Part shown: piece by piece, positions 31,801 through 38,743 of the stretch
Layout of the letters: each line of letters begins with the position of its first letter
Position numbering within the stretch: the stretch's first letter is position 1
Assembly (NCBI GenBank): GCA_021292165.1
Contig: CM037879.1
Location: 158,379,278 to 158,443,277 of the forward strand
DNA: 64,000 nucleotides
Reading direction: 5' to 3'
DNA from: Shinisaurus crocodilurus
Taxonomy: Eukaryota; Chordata; Lepidosauria; Squamata; Shinisauridae
Notes under the pieces: model-generated
Told to the model about the DNA's origin: nothing
The model's database searches: none
The model's input: the letters and a program-made list of their open reading frames with translations, nothing else
Translations under genes and position numbers: made by a program

Positions 31801-32893
31801 ACAGTCCACTATAATTTGGGTGGGGAACCTGTGGCCCTGCAGATATTGTTGGACTACAGCTCCCATCATCCCTGCCCTGTGGCCATGCTAAACTGGCGCC
31901 AATGAGAGTTGGAGCTCAACAACATCTGGAGGGCCAGAAGTTCCTCACCCTTGCTCTAGAGCAGCCTTCCCTAACCTAGGGCCCTCCCAGTGTTTTAGAT
32001 TCCAACTCCCAGCATTCCTGACCAGTGGCCATGCTGGCTGAGGCTGCTGGAAGTTGAAGTCGAAAACATCTGGAGGGTACCAGGTTCAGGAAGGCTGCAC
32101 CAGAGGATCAGAAATATGCTGGCTAGTCAGTATAGAAAGGAAGGAAGCAAGAATTAATGTTCGGATTTCAGAGTCAATTTCACTTTGTGCAATCCACGAG
32201 ACAGAGTCGGGGGAGGGAAAGAATCATGACGACCAACACAAACTAGTTCAAAACAGCTTATTTCAACACAACCCTCGTCAGCTCTCTTTGCAAACTACAC
32301 ACAAAATTCATCTCTCCCATCCTCCATGAGTGGAAGATGCTATGGGAGTAGGGTTACTTTCATTATATACAGTACATGCATTCTGCAATCCTGTGCCCAC
32401 CTGCCCCATTGAAACCAGTCGGGCTTACTCCCAAGAAAACATCTCTGGGATCAGCTACCAAAGGCCAACACCCATGGACATTCTGAATCACTTTTTAGGG
32501 AACTTATTTAGAAGACTACGTATGCCTTGGCAAAGTTCTAAAACTTCAACTAGAAGGCAGTGCGCACGCACAACATTCTACGTCGCACGTCAAAGCCGTT
32601 TCCTTCTTCGCATTGATAAAATGTACAGGGCTTAATAGGCGGAACTGTACGCATGCGCAGTGACGAACATCATTCGGGACCTCACCCCACAAGCAACCCT
32701 CCTTCTTCCTCCCCCCCCCCCGCGACGTCTTTCCTCGAACATGCGCAGTGTGACACAGGAGCCCCTTCCCCCTCCGTCGAGTTACGTCTCTTACCATATA
32801 CAAAGTCCCCAGGATAATAGTCCCGGTGCGGACATGACAGCAACCGCAGCAGCGAGTGCTGTAGAACCGCTCTCGGCTCCGTTTGAACGTCAT
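9543..32893 (-). CDS. LAPTM4A: LAPTM4A, lysosomal-associated transmembrane protein 4A (7 exons)
   Basis: Joined coding exons, in transcript order: 32893-32795, 23640-23520, 19463-19387, 19301-19179, 17836-17741, 11199-11101 and 9617-9543. They total 690 nt, or 229 aa plus stop. All junctions are GT/AG and the phases agree. The protein has a Cys-rich N-terminus ([15 protein letters not shown], residues 10-24) and four hydrophobic segments at about 24-46, 75-99, 103-127 and 156-180. The tail has two PPxY motifs (PPQY 203-206, PPPY 223-226). In this family PPxY motifs bind NEDD4-type WW domains for endosomal/lysosomal sorting. The family resides in late endosomes and lysosomes and has been linked to small-molecule transport and to control of glycosphingolipid synthesis. 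The start used is the ATG before [11 protein letters not shown]. The human protein (233 aa) starts three residues earlier and has one extra residue nearby. An open frame continues upstream to 33013 but is probably 5'UTR. The gene looks intact. Confidence 0.97.
10079..10207. mobile_element. Palindromic MITE, 'caatcctatgcatg' family
   Basis: Nearly perfect inverted arms of about 60 bp, with left end acaatcctatgcatg and the inverted right end gcaatcctgtgcat. The arms contain actcccagcattcccc. It lies in LAPTM4A intron 6. A sister copy is at 31077-31200. Confidence 0.75.
10247..10441 (+). mobile_element. tRNA-derived SINE (tagctcagtgg head)
   Basis: The head reads like a tRNA gene. Box A is tagctcagtggtagagca, and a B-box-like stretch, gttcaattccc, lies about 35 bp downstream. 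The body includes gagtcactgccagtcagtg and ends ggcagcttcctatgt. No intact tRNA cloverleaf acceptor stem follows, so this is a SINE rather than a tRNA gene. Other copies are at 29352, 40225 and (minus) 58476. Confidence 0.8.
10767..10831. repeat. (TA)n microsatellite
   Basis: An AT-dinucleotide run interrupted once by tcggtg, in LAPTM4A intron 6. Confidence 0.9.
10927..10952 (+). repeat. 26-bp direct repeat, first copy
   Basis: A 26-bp word beginning gcataaaaaagcaagtgacc is repeated exactly at 11374-11399, on the other side of LAPTM4A exon 6. The unique flanks differ, so it is a short dispersed duplication rather than a transposon end. Confidence 0.8.
11101..11199 (-). CDS. LAPTM4A: LAPTM4A exon 6
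   Basis: Codes residues 173-205 ([14 protein letters not shown] ... AFEAPPQ). The acceptor is tttgcag and the donor gtaaaa. It finishes the fourth hydrophobic segment and begins the cytoplasmic tail. Confidence 0.96.
11374..11399 (+). repeat. 26-bp direct repeat, second copy
   Basis: Exact copy of 10927-10952, located about 30 bp outside the left end of the DIRS element. Confidence 0.8.
11475..11629 (+). repeat. DIRS left inverted terminal repeat
   Basis: About 155 bp matching, inverted, 17189-17342. Shared words include cacatatgggctctgcgcc, agattctatagctgaggc and gaccgccatcgcg. A few substitutions separate the two arms. Confidence 0.9.
11806..11899. repeat. DIRS internal complementary region
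   Basis: 11806-11862 is the reverse complement of the outermost left end (ggacaggttgcttacctg at 11434 onward). 11863-11899 matches the inverted outermost right end (cttcgtggtctctgtgca). The two element ends are therefore joined head to head here, next to the recombinase gene. In DIRS elements this region is thought to template the circular intermediate. Confidence 0.9.
11967..12791 (-). CDS. DIRS tyrosine recombinase (catalytic part)
   Basis: A 274-codon open frame. Catalytic residues of the tyrosine recombinase family are visible: the first Arg in [12 protein letters not shown] (about residues 84-95), the HxxR box in [17 protein letters not shown] (about 214-230), a Trp in [10 protein letters not shown], and the nucleophile Tyr in FVIHYQLD (about 248-255). 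The core-binding N-terminal part ([13 protein letters not shown]) lies just upstream in another frame (up to about 12990), so one frameshift near 12780 separates it from the catalytic part. The enzyme would insert the circular DNA copy of the element without a DDE integrase. The visible catalytic half is open, but its start codon is probably not original. Confidence 0.88.
   Translation of the reverse strand: MKVYLAALSAYHNGQDGFTLFSHPIVKRFMKGLRNIAPPVRTITPVWNLQLVLQALMSKPFEPMATADLRLVSFKTAFLIAITSAHRASELTALRVDSPYLSFHKEKVVLHPDLTFLPKVVSTFHLNQDIILPAFFQAPTSLLERQLHMLDVRRALVFYKARTESIRKSPRLFVCYGGPSKGSLISNQRLSSWIVNRIKLAYELKRQLLSSSIRTHSTRAVSTSTAFARGVSMTDICKAATWSTPSTFVIHYQLDVRSRRDNAFGRAVLSSVLQ
12754..14229 (-). 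pseudogene. DIRS polyprotein segment: RT 3' half and recombinase N-terminus
   Basis: The first about 140 codons continue the RT in the same frame after the stop at 14242-14244 ([17 protein letters not shown], then the connection region). From about 13815 to 13000 the meaningful frame is the neighbouring one (RNase H/methyltransferase), and this frame is a shadow. The last about 75 codons return to sense with the recombinase core-binding part ([19 protein letters not shown]). Two frameshifts therefore bracket the RNase H block. Confidence 0.75.
12990..13883 (-). pseudogene. DIRS RNase H and adenine-methyltransferase-like domain
   Basis: RNase H carboxylates are visible: [13 protein letters not shown] (first Asp), [12 protein letters not shown] (Glu), [12 protein letters not shown] (second Asp) and [10 protein letters not shown] (last Asp). 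Downstream, [16 protein letters not shown] and [12 protein letters not shown] resemble the DAM-like methyltransferase domain found after RNase H in DIRS and related elements. The domain block is open, but frameshifts detach it from the RT on one side and the recombinase on the other. Confidence 0.82.
14242..14859 (-). pseudogene. DIRS reverse transcriptase, 5' half, ending at YLDD-stop
   Basis: RT motifs in order are [45 protein letters not shown] and the catalytic YPYLDD. A TGA at 14244-14242 follows YLDD directly, where the family normally has Trp, and the RT frame simply continues after it. The break is thus a single nonsense codon inside the palm domain rather than a natural end. Together with the frameshifts downstream it makes this copy inactive. 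Confidence 0.88.
14959..17084 (-). pseudogene. DIRS gag-like region (three frames)
   Basis: Starts at 17084 with [18 protein letters not shown] and a cluster of Cys/His (CVKC..., [17 protein letters not shown]), followed by a Lys/Arg/Glu-rich helix and a Ser/Pro-rich stretch. The sense then passes through 16404-16009 (SR-rich), 16042-15380 ([20 protein letters not shown]) and 15465-14959 ([28 protein letters not shown]), each in another frame and overlapping at the ends, which indicates about three frameshifts. The last segment is characteristic of vertebrate DIRS gag. It would form the nucleocapsid-like particle. Confidence 0.8.
17189..17342 (-). repeat. DIRS right inverted terminal repeat
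   Basis: Inverted counterpart of 11475-11629. The element end is extended to about 17356 (acgaagaagaa), which is the part copied in the internal complementary region. Confidence 0.9.
17741..17836 (-). CDS. LAPTM4A: LAPTM4A exon 5
   Basis: Codes residues 141-172 ([19 protein letters not shown] ... IIILK). The acceptor is tttactag and the donor gtcagt. It contains most of the fourth membrane segment. Confidence 0.96.
18344..18493. mobile_element. Short MITE with 'gtatttttccat.tataagac' ends
   Basis: Inverted ends of about 20 bp (left gtatttttccatctataag, right inverted gtatttttccatgtataag) around a 150-bp element, with internal ctataagacg-like words. No coding capacity. Superfamily not assigned. 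It lies in LAPTM4A intron 4. Confidence 0.7.
18893..18992. repeat. Long near-perfect hairpin
   Basis: Arms of about 45 bp (18895-18945 against 18950-18992) containing agctacaccagcttgggg and its complement, with a minimal loop. A stable cruciform or stem-loop is possible. It is probably a palindromic MITE. Confidence 0.75.
19179..19301 (-). CDS. LAPTM4A: LAPTM4A exon 4
   Basis: Codes residues 100-140 ([17 protein letters not shown] ... [11 protein letters not shown]). The acceptor is tttttag and the donor gtaagt. It holds the third membrane segment. Confidence 0.97.
19387..19463 (-). CDS. LAPTM4A: LAPTM4A exon 3
   Basis: Completes codon 74 and codes residues 75-99 ([13 protein letters not shown] ... 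MMVYGAIA), the second membrane segment. The acceptor is ccaccag and the donor gtaagta. Intron 3 (19302-19386) is only 85 bp. Confidence 0.96.
20006..20264. mobile_element. Tc1/mariner-type MITE (copy 2) with odd GC-rich core
   Basis: The terminal repeats match copy 1 (cagtaataccttggatt) and TA flanks both ends. Between about 20086 and 20158 the core differs from copy 1: it is GC-rich and resembles the right end of the element at 48342-48766 (tttcggccc..., gttacatccctac). Confidence 0.85.
20330..21620. repeat. Hairpin-rich foldback repeat block
   Basis: Contains several inverted repeats. One is an almost perfect stem at 21032-21078 (gaggagctgacag-type arms around gatccgaacc). Another pairs about 21485-21520 with 21555-21592 (ccttggatttt / aaaaccccaagg). 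Parts such as gcagcaaaaatccgttgct and 'gacaacccac...' recur near 40.4-40.9 kb and 51.6-51.9 kb. It is probably a non-autonomous DNA element or a composite of several. The long frames across it have no recognisable domain. Confidence 0.5.
21800..23519. other. LAPTM4A intron 2, left part; nothing assigned
   Basis: No exon or clear element boundary. Mostly AT-rich unique-looking sequence. Confidence 0.4.
23520..23640 (-). CDS. LAPTM4A: LAPTM4A exon 2
   Basis: Codes residues 34-73 ([18 protein letters not shown] ... YYPSERVA) plus the first base of codon 74. The acceptor is cttgcag and the donor gtaggt. It finishes the first membrane segment and forms the first lumenal loop. Confidence 0.97.
23733..23822. 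mobile_element. Small palindromic MITE, 'caatcctatgcatg' family
   Basis: About 90 bp. Left end gatcctaagcatgtttact, centre with 'cccaccaaattcaatgag', right end inverted. Similar short copies are near 25095, 27030, 33275, 35012, 41860 and 43833. Confidence 0.55.
25776..25882. mobile_element. hAT-type foldback MITE
   Basis: Starts cagtgttctctaacc and ends ggagaacactg (inverted). The arms contain ttgggtccccagatg. It is flanked by 8-bp repeats agttagaa / agctagaa (7 of 8 equal), typical of hAT transposons. In LAPTM4A intron 1. Confidence 0.8.
25905..26160 (+). mobile_element. LINE (CR1/L2-type) ORF2 3' end
   Basis: The translation keeps degraded pieces of the conserved C-terminus of such RT proteins (…[11 protein letters not shown], then FLFAWAF-like), followed by a T-rich 3'UTR. 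It is decayed, with frame changes. Confidence 0.6.
26170..27660. other. LAPTM4A intron 1; no assigned element except a short MITE
   Basis: Near 27030-27115 a copy of the 90-bp palindromic MITE family is recognisable (cagtcctacgcatgattac ... tataggattg). Otherwise nothing is assigned. Confidence 0.4.
27679..27945 (+). mobile_element. Full-length Sauria-type SINE
   Basis: The head agccagtgtggcgtagtgg contains a tRNA-like box A, and the B-box-like gagtttgaatcc follows. The body has tcagcctaacctacctc-type sequence and a GGA expansion at 27835-27874. The 3' end reads gtaagccgccttgggttcc and ends in an aaataaataaaataaataaag tail. It is the best-preserved copy in the window. Confidence 0.92.
28449..28584. 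mobile_element. hAT-type foldback MITE with perfect 8-bp TSD
   Basis: The ends cagggctctccaac / gttggagagccctg are inverted. It is flanked exactly by gcctaaag (28441-28448 and 28585-28592), so the boundaries are certain. In LAPTM4A intron 1. Confidence 0.92.
28708..28844. mobile_element. hAT-type foldback MITE with perfect 8-bp TSD
   Basis: Ends tagccttccccaac / ttggggaaggctg, arms with gttggactgcaactccca. The target duplication tcctacag is at 28700-28707 and 28845-28852. It lies only 115 bp from the previous element. Confidence 0.92.
29352..29540 (+). mobile_element. tRNA-derived SINE (ctcagtggtagag head)
   Basis: Box A caactcagtggtagaga, B box ggttcaatccctgg, and the family body ending ggcatttcctatgttc. 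Same family as the copy at 10247. Confidence 0.8.
29807..29965 (-). mobile_element. Sauria-type SINE, 5'-truncated
   Basis: On the minus strand it has the 3' part only, from the gtcacccagtgag region to the aaataaataaat tail. Confidence 0.8.
30616..30881. mobile_element. MITE of the 'cctggttca' family
   Basis: Inverted ends gctggttcacatgacac and (inverted) cctggtttggatgacat, with aacccatgatgggt-type palindromic words inside. Related to the element at 53137-53455 and to segments near 20.4 and 40.4 kb. Confidence 0.55.
31077..31200. mobile_element. Palindromic MITE, sister of 10079-10207
   Basis: Same arms as the intron 6 copy (agaaaaagtcctacaactc, cagcattccccagcc) and the same ends (actcctatgactg, inverted aatcctatgcatg). 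Confidence 0.75.
31435..31765 (+). mobile_element. Old interspersed repeat (aggaagtacttcttt type)
   Basis: Sequence with aaggaagtacttctttacac, gcagcaagatgtagtgatgg and 'ccagatggagctttgatctg' follows a layout I recognise as a common, old reptile repeat consensus. I cannot assign its class with confidence. Confidence 0.5.
31816..31960. mobile_element. hAT-like foldback MITE
   Basis: Arms with ttgttggactacagctccca and its inverted counterpart around a short loop. The ends are worn. Confidence 0.65.
31962..32097. mobile_element. hAT-like foldback MITE, adjacent copy
   Basis: Ends cagccttccctaacc / caggaaggctg. Flanks ctctagag / caccagag match at 6 of 8 positions, compatible with an old 8-bp duplication. 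It abuts the previous copy. Confidence 0.7.
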
Positions 32894-33200
32894 CGCAGTA
32901 TTGGGAATGGCGGCGACCCCTCCTCCTGCTCTTGTCTTCTCTTCAAACCAAATGTTCAGGCGACCCAACTCGCGCCTCACAGATAGCGCGAGGGCCGTTG
33001 CAATCCTGACCAATCAGTAAGCGGATGAGGAAGCGAATGGTTTCCACTCTAGACTGGTAGGGCGGGGCAATGGGCTGTCGACAACTGAATTGGCCAATCA
33101 AAAGGCTCTTGGCTACGATGGCATCAGCTATGCCCACCCCCTCACCTCTCAGAATGGAGGTGGGCGGGAGACGTAAGTACGGGGGCGTGGCTATATGATA
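32540..33200 (-). promoter_or_regulatory. LAPTM4A: LAPTM4A CpG-island promoter
   Basis: A GC- and CpG-rich stretch around exon 1 in otherwise CpG-poor DNA, without a TATA box. Sites visible by eye are CCAAT boxes at about 33010 (gaccaatcag) and 33092 (ggccaatcaa), a GC box at about 33060 (gggcggggc), and NRF1-like words (gcatgcgcagt near 32650, catgcgcag near 32740) just inside intron 1. This is the usual layout of a housekeeping-gene promoter. The transcription start is probably between 32900 and 33010. Confidence 0.75.
32795..32893 (-). CDS. LAPTM4A: LAPTM4A exon 1 (start)
   Basis: Codes residues 1-33 ([19 protein letters not shown] ... GTLYM), donor gtaagag. The ATG at 32893-32891 has a G at -3. 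The upstream open frame to 33013 has no conserved sequence and is probably 5'UTR. Confidence 0.95.
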
Positions 33201-33350
33201 CGTTGTGCTCAATCTGTGTCAGCCCGCTTGCTCAACTTCTAGCCTGAGGAAGTGGAGTTTCAGGAATTACAGCCACAGGCGGGTATGCACTGTTAGTCTA
33301 ACTTAAACCCCATTCGTTTCAATGGGTCTACTCTAAGTAAGTTGGACTAA

Positions 33351-33605
33351 CATTGGATACAAGCCTTGGTGCTGAGAAGAAAACGGCTTGAGCTTCTCTT
33401 TAACGAAGAGTTAAAGCAAAGACGGGAAGATGAAGCAGCGCCAGAAAAAACAAGGAAGTTGCCCTCAGAACCATCAGCACTTTCCAGCCTAGACAACATA
33501 CTAACCAAACGAGAACAGGGACGGGGGTGGGGAGAGAAGCATGCGCTTCCCCCGAACACAACGCTTTTGAACTTTTTGCCCAACATGGGACCTGTTTTAA
33601 TGTGA
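33351..33605 (+). other. Unidentified 84-codon open frame beside the CpG island
   Basis: From the stop at 33348-33350 to the TGA at 33603, the plus-strand frame reads a charged, protein-like sequence (RRKRLELLFNEELKQRREDE, later LSSLDNILTKREQGRG) with no ATG near its start. It could be part of an exon of a divergent transcript from the LAPTM4A promoter, or chance. The 5' side is a palindromic MITE, and I do not recognise a gene family. Confidence 0.25.
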
Positions 33606-33619
33606 TTTACTTGTTTCAA

Positions 33620-33735
33620 GGGTAGGCAAACCGGTCCCCTCCAGATGTTTTGGACTACAACTCCCATCAGCCCCCAGCCAGCATGACCAGCGATTATTGG
33701 AGTCGTAGTTCACAACATCTGGAAGGCACCTATTT
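33620..33735. mobile_element. hAT-like foldback MITE
   Basis: Arms with ttttggactacaactccca and gtcgtagttcacaacatc. Same family as 31816. Confidence 0.65.
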
Positions 33736-33739
33736 TTCA

Positions 33740-35290
33740 TTTGCAAAATAGGTCTGTCTCCTTTTTATAGTTCTTTAGAAGAGGGAAACAAATGCTTCCT
33801 CTTCTGCACAGCCATTAAAGGTAAACGAGCCCCATCCTGCTATACACGTGGCATCCTTTCCTTTCTCCTTCCTTCCAGCTCCTTAGAAAAAAGTTAAACA
33901 AAAGCAGTGGTCCAGGAGTGCAGCCCACTTTAGATGTGGGAGTGACTCACTGCTGGGTCCTCATTCTGAAGCAGGTGAAGCCTTCCCCTACCCTCATCTA
34001 TGTTTTATATGCTATGGAAACAAAGCTTCAGCTGCTTGATTTCTGTGTGTCAAGCTGATGTGATTAAAGGCACAGGGTCAGTTTTTAAGAAGCTGGCAAC
34101 CTTACCTCTTCACACTTTTCTGTAGATGCGAGGATAAGCTTGTCTACTGTGTGTAGCATTGGGGGCAGAGGGGGGTGGATACATCAGCTGTCCTCTAAAT
34201 GTTTTGTTTCCTCTTCATACTGAAACTCATTCTCACTAGCTTCCAAAATCATAAACATCTACCTTTTAATGCAATCTCTTACACAATACCACCCCCCATG
34301 CTAGACTGCAAGACCCGAGGAAGGGATCTGTCCTCTTTGTAAAGCGCTATGTACATGGATGGTGCTATATAAAAATAGATGAAGATTGAGGGAGCGAGTT
34401 TAGCTTTTATCACATCTATGCTGTTTCATTCATGAGTCAGGCATTTCACCTGTCTGTATTTGACTGCTTCCCTGGATTGACACATGAATGCTGGGAAGCT
34501 GAAACGCTGTTCTTTCATGTTTTAAAGAGATATACATCAAGATCAACTTGCTATTGTTAATTTCTTTTATCTTTTTTTACAAGTGATAAGAAGCTTCACC
34601 AGGCTTTCAGGAGATTAACTTGATGAACAGGCAATGCTTAATAAAACACCTCTGAGACTTGATGTTTCTCACAGTCATTTGTGACTTCATACTGTCTGTA
34701 TACCTTTAGCTTTAAAGTTCCTGGTACAGTTGCCCACAGTTCATGTTTTTCCTTGTTGGCAACCAACTGTGCTGAGTCACTGGTAAATTCTAGCATTGGT
34801 ATTCCATAGAATACAGCTAAGGGAAAGAAGTGTTGGACTTGGAACCATACTGAGAAGTCTGTCTTTTACAAGGAAAGGATGAGTCAAAGTAACTCACTAT
34901 GTTGTGTGATGTCCAGATTTTATCACATCTGTTGAGTTAGTTTTCAGTCTGTTTCAGAAAATCATTGAGCATCTAAAGAAAAGAAAGAGTTGATACCTTC
35001 AAACTTCGCTGCAATCACATGTTTACTTCCTTGGAAATAAGTCCCATTGAACACAGTGGAGCTGAGTAAATCTATATGCACAGCTGAGTGCAGTGCACAG
35101 CTGGGAAAAATATTTTTACACTAGTTTCAGGTCATAGTTTGTGAATGTGGGGTCCAATGCAATAATAGCCTGTAGAGCTGGGTACTGGACTCATTTCTTT
35201 TACTGGTTTTATATTGCAGCTTGTCGATGACCCTCTATCTTCCAGTCCATTGTTCAAGAAAAGAGTTCTCTGTATTGAAATTGTGTGGCA
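33740..35290. other. No gene recognised
   Basis: Intergenic. A LINE-like 3'UTR remnant (gcaagacccgaggaaggg, aagcgctatgtacatggatg) lies at about 34300-34380, and a small palindromic MITE at about 35012-35100. Confidence 0.4.
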
Positions 35291-35295
35291 TAACC

Positions 35296-35430
35296 CCTTA
35301 GAACCTGTGGTCCTCCAGATGTTGTTGGACTCCAACTTCAATCAGCGCCAGCCAGTATGGCCAATAGTCAAAGAGAGTGGGAGTTGTAGTCCAGCAACAT
35401 CTTGAGGGTCGCATGTCCCCCACCCCTGCC
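35296..35430. mobile_element. hAT-like foldback MITE
   Basis: Arms with cctccagatgttgttggact and gtagtccagcaacatc. Confidence 0.65.
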
Positions 35431-35439
35431 TTAGTCACA

Positions 35440-36730
35440 TACAATTTAGAATATCAATTGTGGAAGCCACAAACAAAAAGAAAATACAGTTTGGCTCTAA
35501 CACATGTCAAGATGTTATCTTTATCCAGAGAACTCTAAAAACAAAATTATACATTCTAAAAATATGCAAAATTACATCTTCTAAAAAAGACAATTACCAA
35601 AAATGGTAAACTACATCTCAAAATGTGCCAGGAACCAAATCACTTCTACAGTTGTCCTTGTTTTTTGACAACCACTTTGTCCCCATGTTCTACTATAACT
35701 GAAATAGACACACATACTTCCCCTATTTACTCCTGCATCCATCTCCCTGCCCATCTATTGTCTCCCCTTTTTCAAATGTGAGCTCCTTAACTTTCTTGTA
35801 TTCTGTAAAGTGTTGTGCGCATTGATGGTGATGTATAAATAAGTATTGTGTTCTAGCTATACATGAAGTTTGCTCCAGTGTTCCATGGGGCTGGTTGTCT
35901 TTGCTGTGATGTCAAAATTCTGGATTTCTCCTCTGAGAGAGGCCCACCAGTTCTCACTTCTTAGGGCCAAAACAGACATTATGTTAAATCATATCTAGCA
36001 ACTATGTCTGGTTTACATATTTTACTCTAGAGTAGCCCCAATCTGGATTGGTGGTATGGGTTTTTTTTAAGATCTGGACTGAGCCCCCTGTACCTACTCT
36101 AGAATAAAAAGAAAAGAAAAAGACGTAGCTGCTAGTTACAGATTTAAAGTACGGTAGTGTCTGTTTTGGCTCACAGCCTTTGGAAACAAATACAAAATCT
36201 TATATTGACAGTTGCTAGTTTTTAGCTGTTTTTGATATATTGACCTTAAAACAATTTTGTATGATTATTATTCTTTTTTTGAAAAAAACCCAAAACACCA
36301 ACCTTAACTCCACACTTAATACACACAATATTTCCTTTCTGTATCATAACCTTTGCTTTTACTTTGTGTTGTTGTTGTTTCGTTGTTGTTAAGCACATAA
36401 AGTTTTCTAGGTCCTGTTCTAAGATTAAAGAAACCAAGACAACCCCTGTCCACAGGCAACCTAGTGGACAGTAGACAGGCAATCTAATATACCGTACATG
36501 ACACAAGACAAAAAAAGGGTGGGGTTGGAAGAACAGGAAAACAAACAAACTTAGGCACCGATTCTTAAAGTTACACAATTGTTCTTATGAGGACCAGTTT
36601 GAAAGGAGTACACAGATCAGGGAAAGGAGAGCTGAATGGCAGCTAGTCTCTCAGCCAAGCCAGTGGGGGGGGGGGGCTTCCTTTCCCATCACGTCCTCTT
36701 TGTCAGCTGGGTAGAATGGCTGCTTACAGA
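35440..36730. other. No gene recognised
   Basis: AT-rich intergenic sequence. A LINE-like 3' tail (gtaaagtgttgtgcgcattg) lies near 35805-35855. Confidence 0.4.
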
Positions 36731-36731
36731 G

Positions 36732-36861
36732 CAGCCTTCCGCAACCTGGTGCCCTCCTGGTGTTTTGGACTACAATTCCCAGCAGTCCTGGCCATGCTGG
36801 CTGGGGCTGATGGGATTTGAAGTCTAAAACATCGGGGGGGGGCACCAGGTTGAAGAAGGAT
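36732..36861. mobile_element. hAT-like foldback MITE
   Basis: Starts cagccttccgcaacctgg. The inverted right end is caccaggttgaagaaggatg. Arms with ttttggactacaattccc. Confidence 0.7.
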
Positions 36862-36869
36862 GAAGACAG

Positions 36870-38388
36870 AGTTTTGAGCTGAAAAAATAATAATCAGGCA
36901 GGTAGTTTGTTAAAAATCTTAAAATTCAAGGTCAGCTTTTAAAGCTGTCTTTCTGACACCTAAGAATTGGGAATAATTTTTCAGCCCTGCTGAATGTATT
37001 GGCGTAATGTAGTTATCCGTTTAAAGAACACACCATGTCTATGTCTTGGAAGGTGGGTTTGCCTTTTCTCAGCTATTGTGTGTTTATATGGATACTTTGC
37101 TTTAGTGAGCAAGGTGCAGTTCTTGTTTTTGGCTAAATTGGGATATAACACCTCTGAACCTTTCCAGTTATTTTGTGTTTAGTTGCTGGTATTTGCAATG
37201 TTGGAGATAGGCCCTGTGGTGCTGAATTAGAGGATAGCAAGCATAAATGTTTTAAAGACAGTGAATTTACCACACAATTCTGCACATATACCACTGGTTC
37301 CACTTCCACATTCTAAATCTGTAAGGGAAAAATGATGTATACTATGTTTAGAGGATGCAGACAGATTTTTTTGCTGACAGACTTAAATAGCCTTTGAGCT
37401 TCTTCACATGCTACTTTTGTGAACACCCGTTACTCTGGAAGAGAAAGTAGAAAAGACTCGCTTTTGTAATATAAATGAAAGCTTGTTAGGTTGGGCAATT
37501 TATTTATATATTTCTTTCATTTACTGGTATATACTGCCCAATAGCAGAAGCTCTCTGGGTGGTTTACAACAATTCACAAAAATGTGTCTACATTTCATGT
37601 AAATAGCATCAGCTGACTAGGCTGATAATTACTGGGTTCACAGCAGCTGTGGAGGGGGAATGTCACCAATCTCCCCCTCCCCCCTTTGGTCTCAGTTGTG
37701 GGTAAAATCCCTCATCTTAACCAGGTATTTACTTTTGGTTGTGGTGGCAGAAATCCCTTTGCAACCAATAGGGGATTAATCCCAATGCTTCAGACAGAAC
37801 AATTTTCTTCAGGAATGCTCACCAGATATAGTTGGATGCATAATTTGCACAAGCTTGGAGATTTGTGTATAAAAGCTGCATCTCTGCAGAAAATTAGAAG
37901 TCCCTTCATTATGAAATTGACATGGATCTTTAAACCTGTTGTCAGTTTCACCTTTAAGAGAAGAGGCTGACTTGCTACTGAGGCAGAGAGGGATAGAAGG
38001 CAGCTAAAAGCAGTCTCAGTTTACATTTCAACAGAGGCATGGGTGGGGGGAGAGAAAGAGATTACCGTGCCTTTTTCTTAGCTAGACTGGAAGCACCCTC
38101 TGGCCTGTGAGGGTCAATGCTGTTGCATCCTGGGACTCTGAGGCAGGATCATCAGTTTCACTGCCTGTTTTAGTGGTCTACTTGCTTCCAATAGGCTCTA
38201 CTTGTATATTTGTAAGTAAAGCCAACTTTACAAAAATGCCAGCCCTATTCAGTCATTCTGTATGCATAGCTACCGAGTGCCTGAAGGGCATTCTGACACC
38301 CCCTAAATGCCAATATGTGCACCAGACATGCCCACAGTCGATGCATGATTGGTGTCAGTCTGAAGGAGGCCTATGTACATAGGGTTCC
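36870..38388. other. No gene recognised
   Basis: Intergenic. A LINE-type 3' end (actgcccaatagcagaagct, near 37530-37570) is recognisable. No exon seen. Confidence 0.4.
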
Positions 38389-38396
38389 CTCTACAG

Positions 38397-38743
38397 CAGT
38401 GCTTCTCAATTATTTTCTGTCATGCCCCCCCTAGGAAGAAGAAAACATTTCACGCCCCCCGCGCGACTGTAAATCGTATCATTTGTCTATAAAATTGTTA
38501 TAAGTACACCTCTGCATAACACTGTAACCTTATTAACGTATAAGAGAATAAAAAAAGAAAGAAATGTGGATCAATTTACAACAAAGAATAGCTTTATTAA
38601 CTGTAGCAGAAAAGATTTAAAGGAGCACAGGATTTAAAGGAACACAATATTAAAAAAAACTTTTAACTGAGGTCAAACGAGCCCCCCTTTACGGAGCCTC
38701 GCGCCCCCCCTGGGGGCCCCGCCCCACTATTTGAGAAGCACTG
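38397..38743. mobile_element. hAT-type non-autonomous transposon with perfect TSD (347 bp)
   Basis: Ends cagtgcttctcaa / ttgagaagcactg are perfect inverted repeats of 13 bp, flanked exactly by ctctacag (38389-38396 and 38744-38751). The interior has C-rich blocks near both ends (atgccccccctagg; cgcgccccccctggggg) and an AT-rich middle without coding capacity. Confidence 0.95.

Noticed and set aside
32894..33013. N-terminal extension of LAPTM4A ([11 protein letters not shown]...)
   Set aside because: In frame, but it has no counterpart in the family and lies in the CpG-rich promoter/5'UTR zone. The ATG at 32893 fits the family start.
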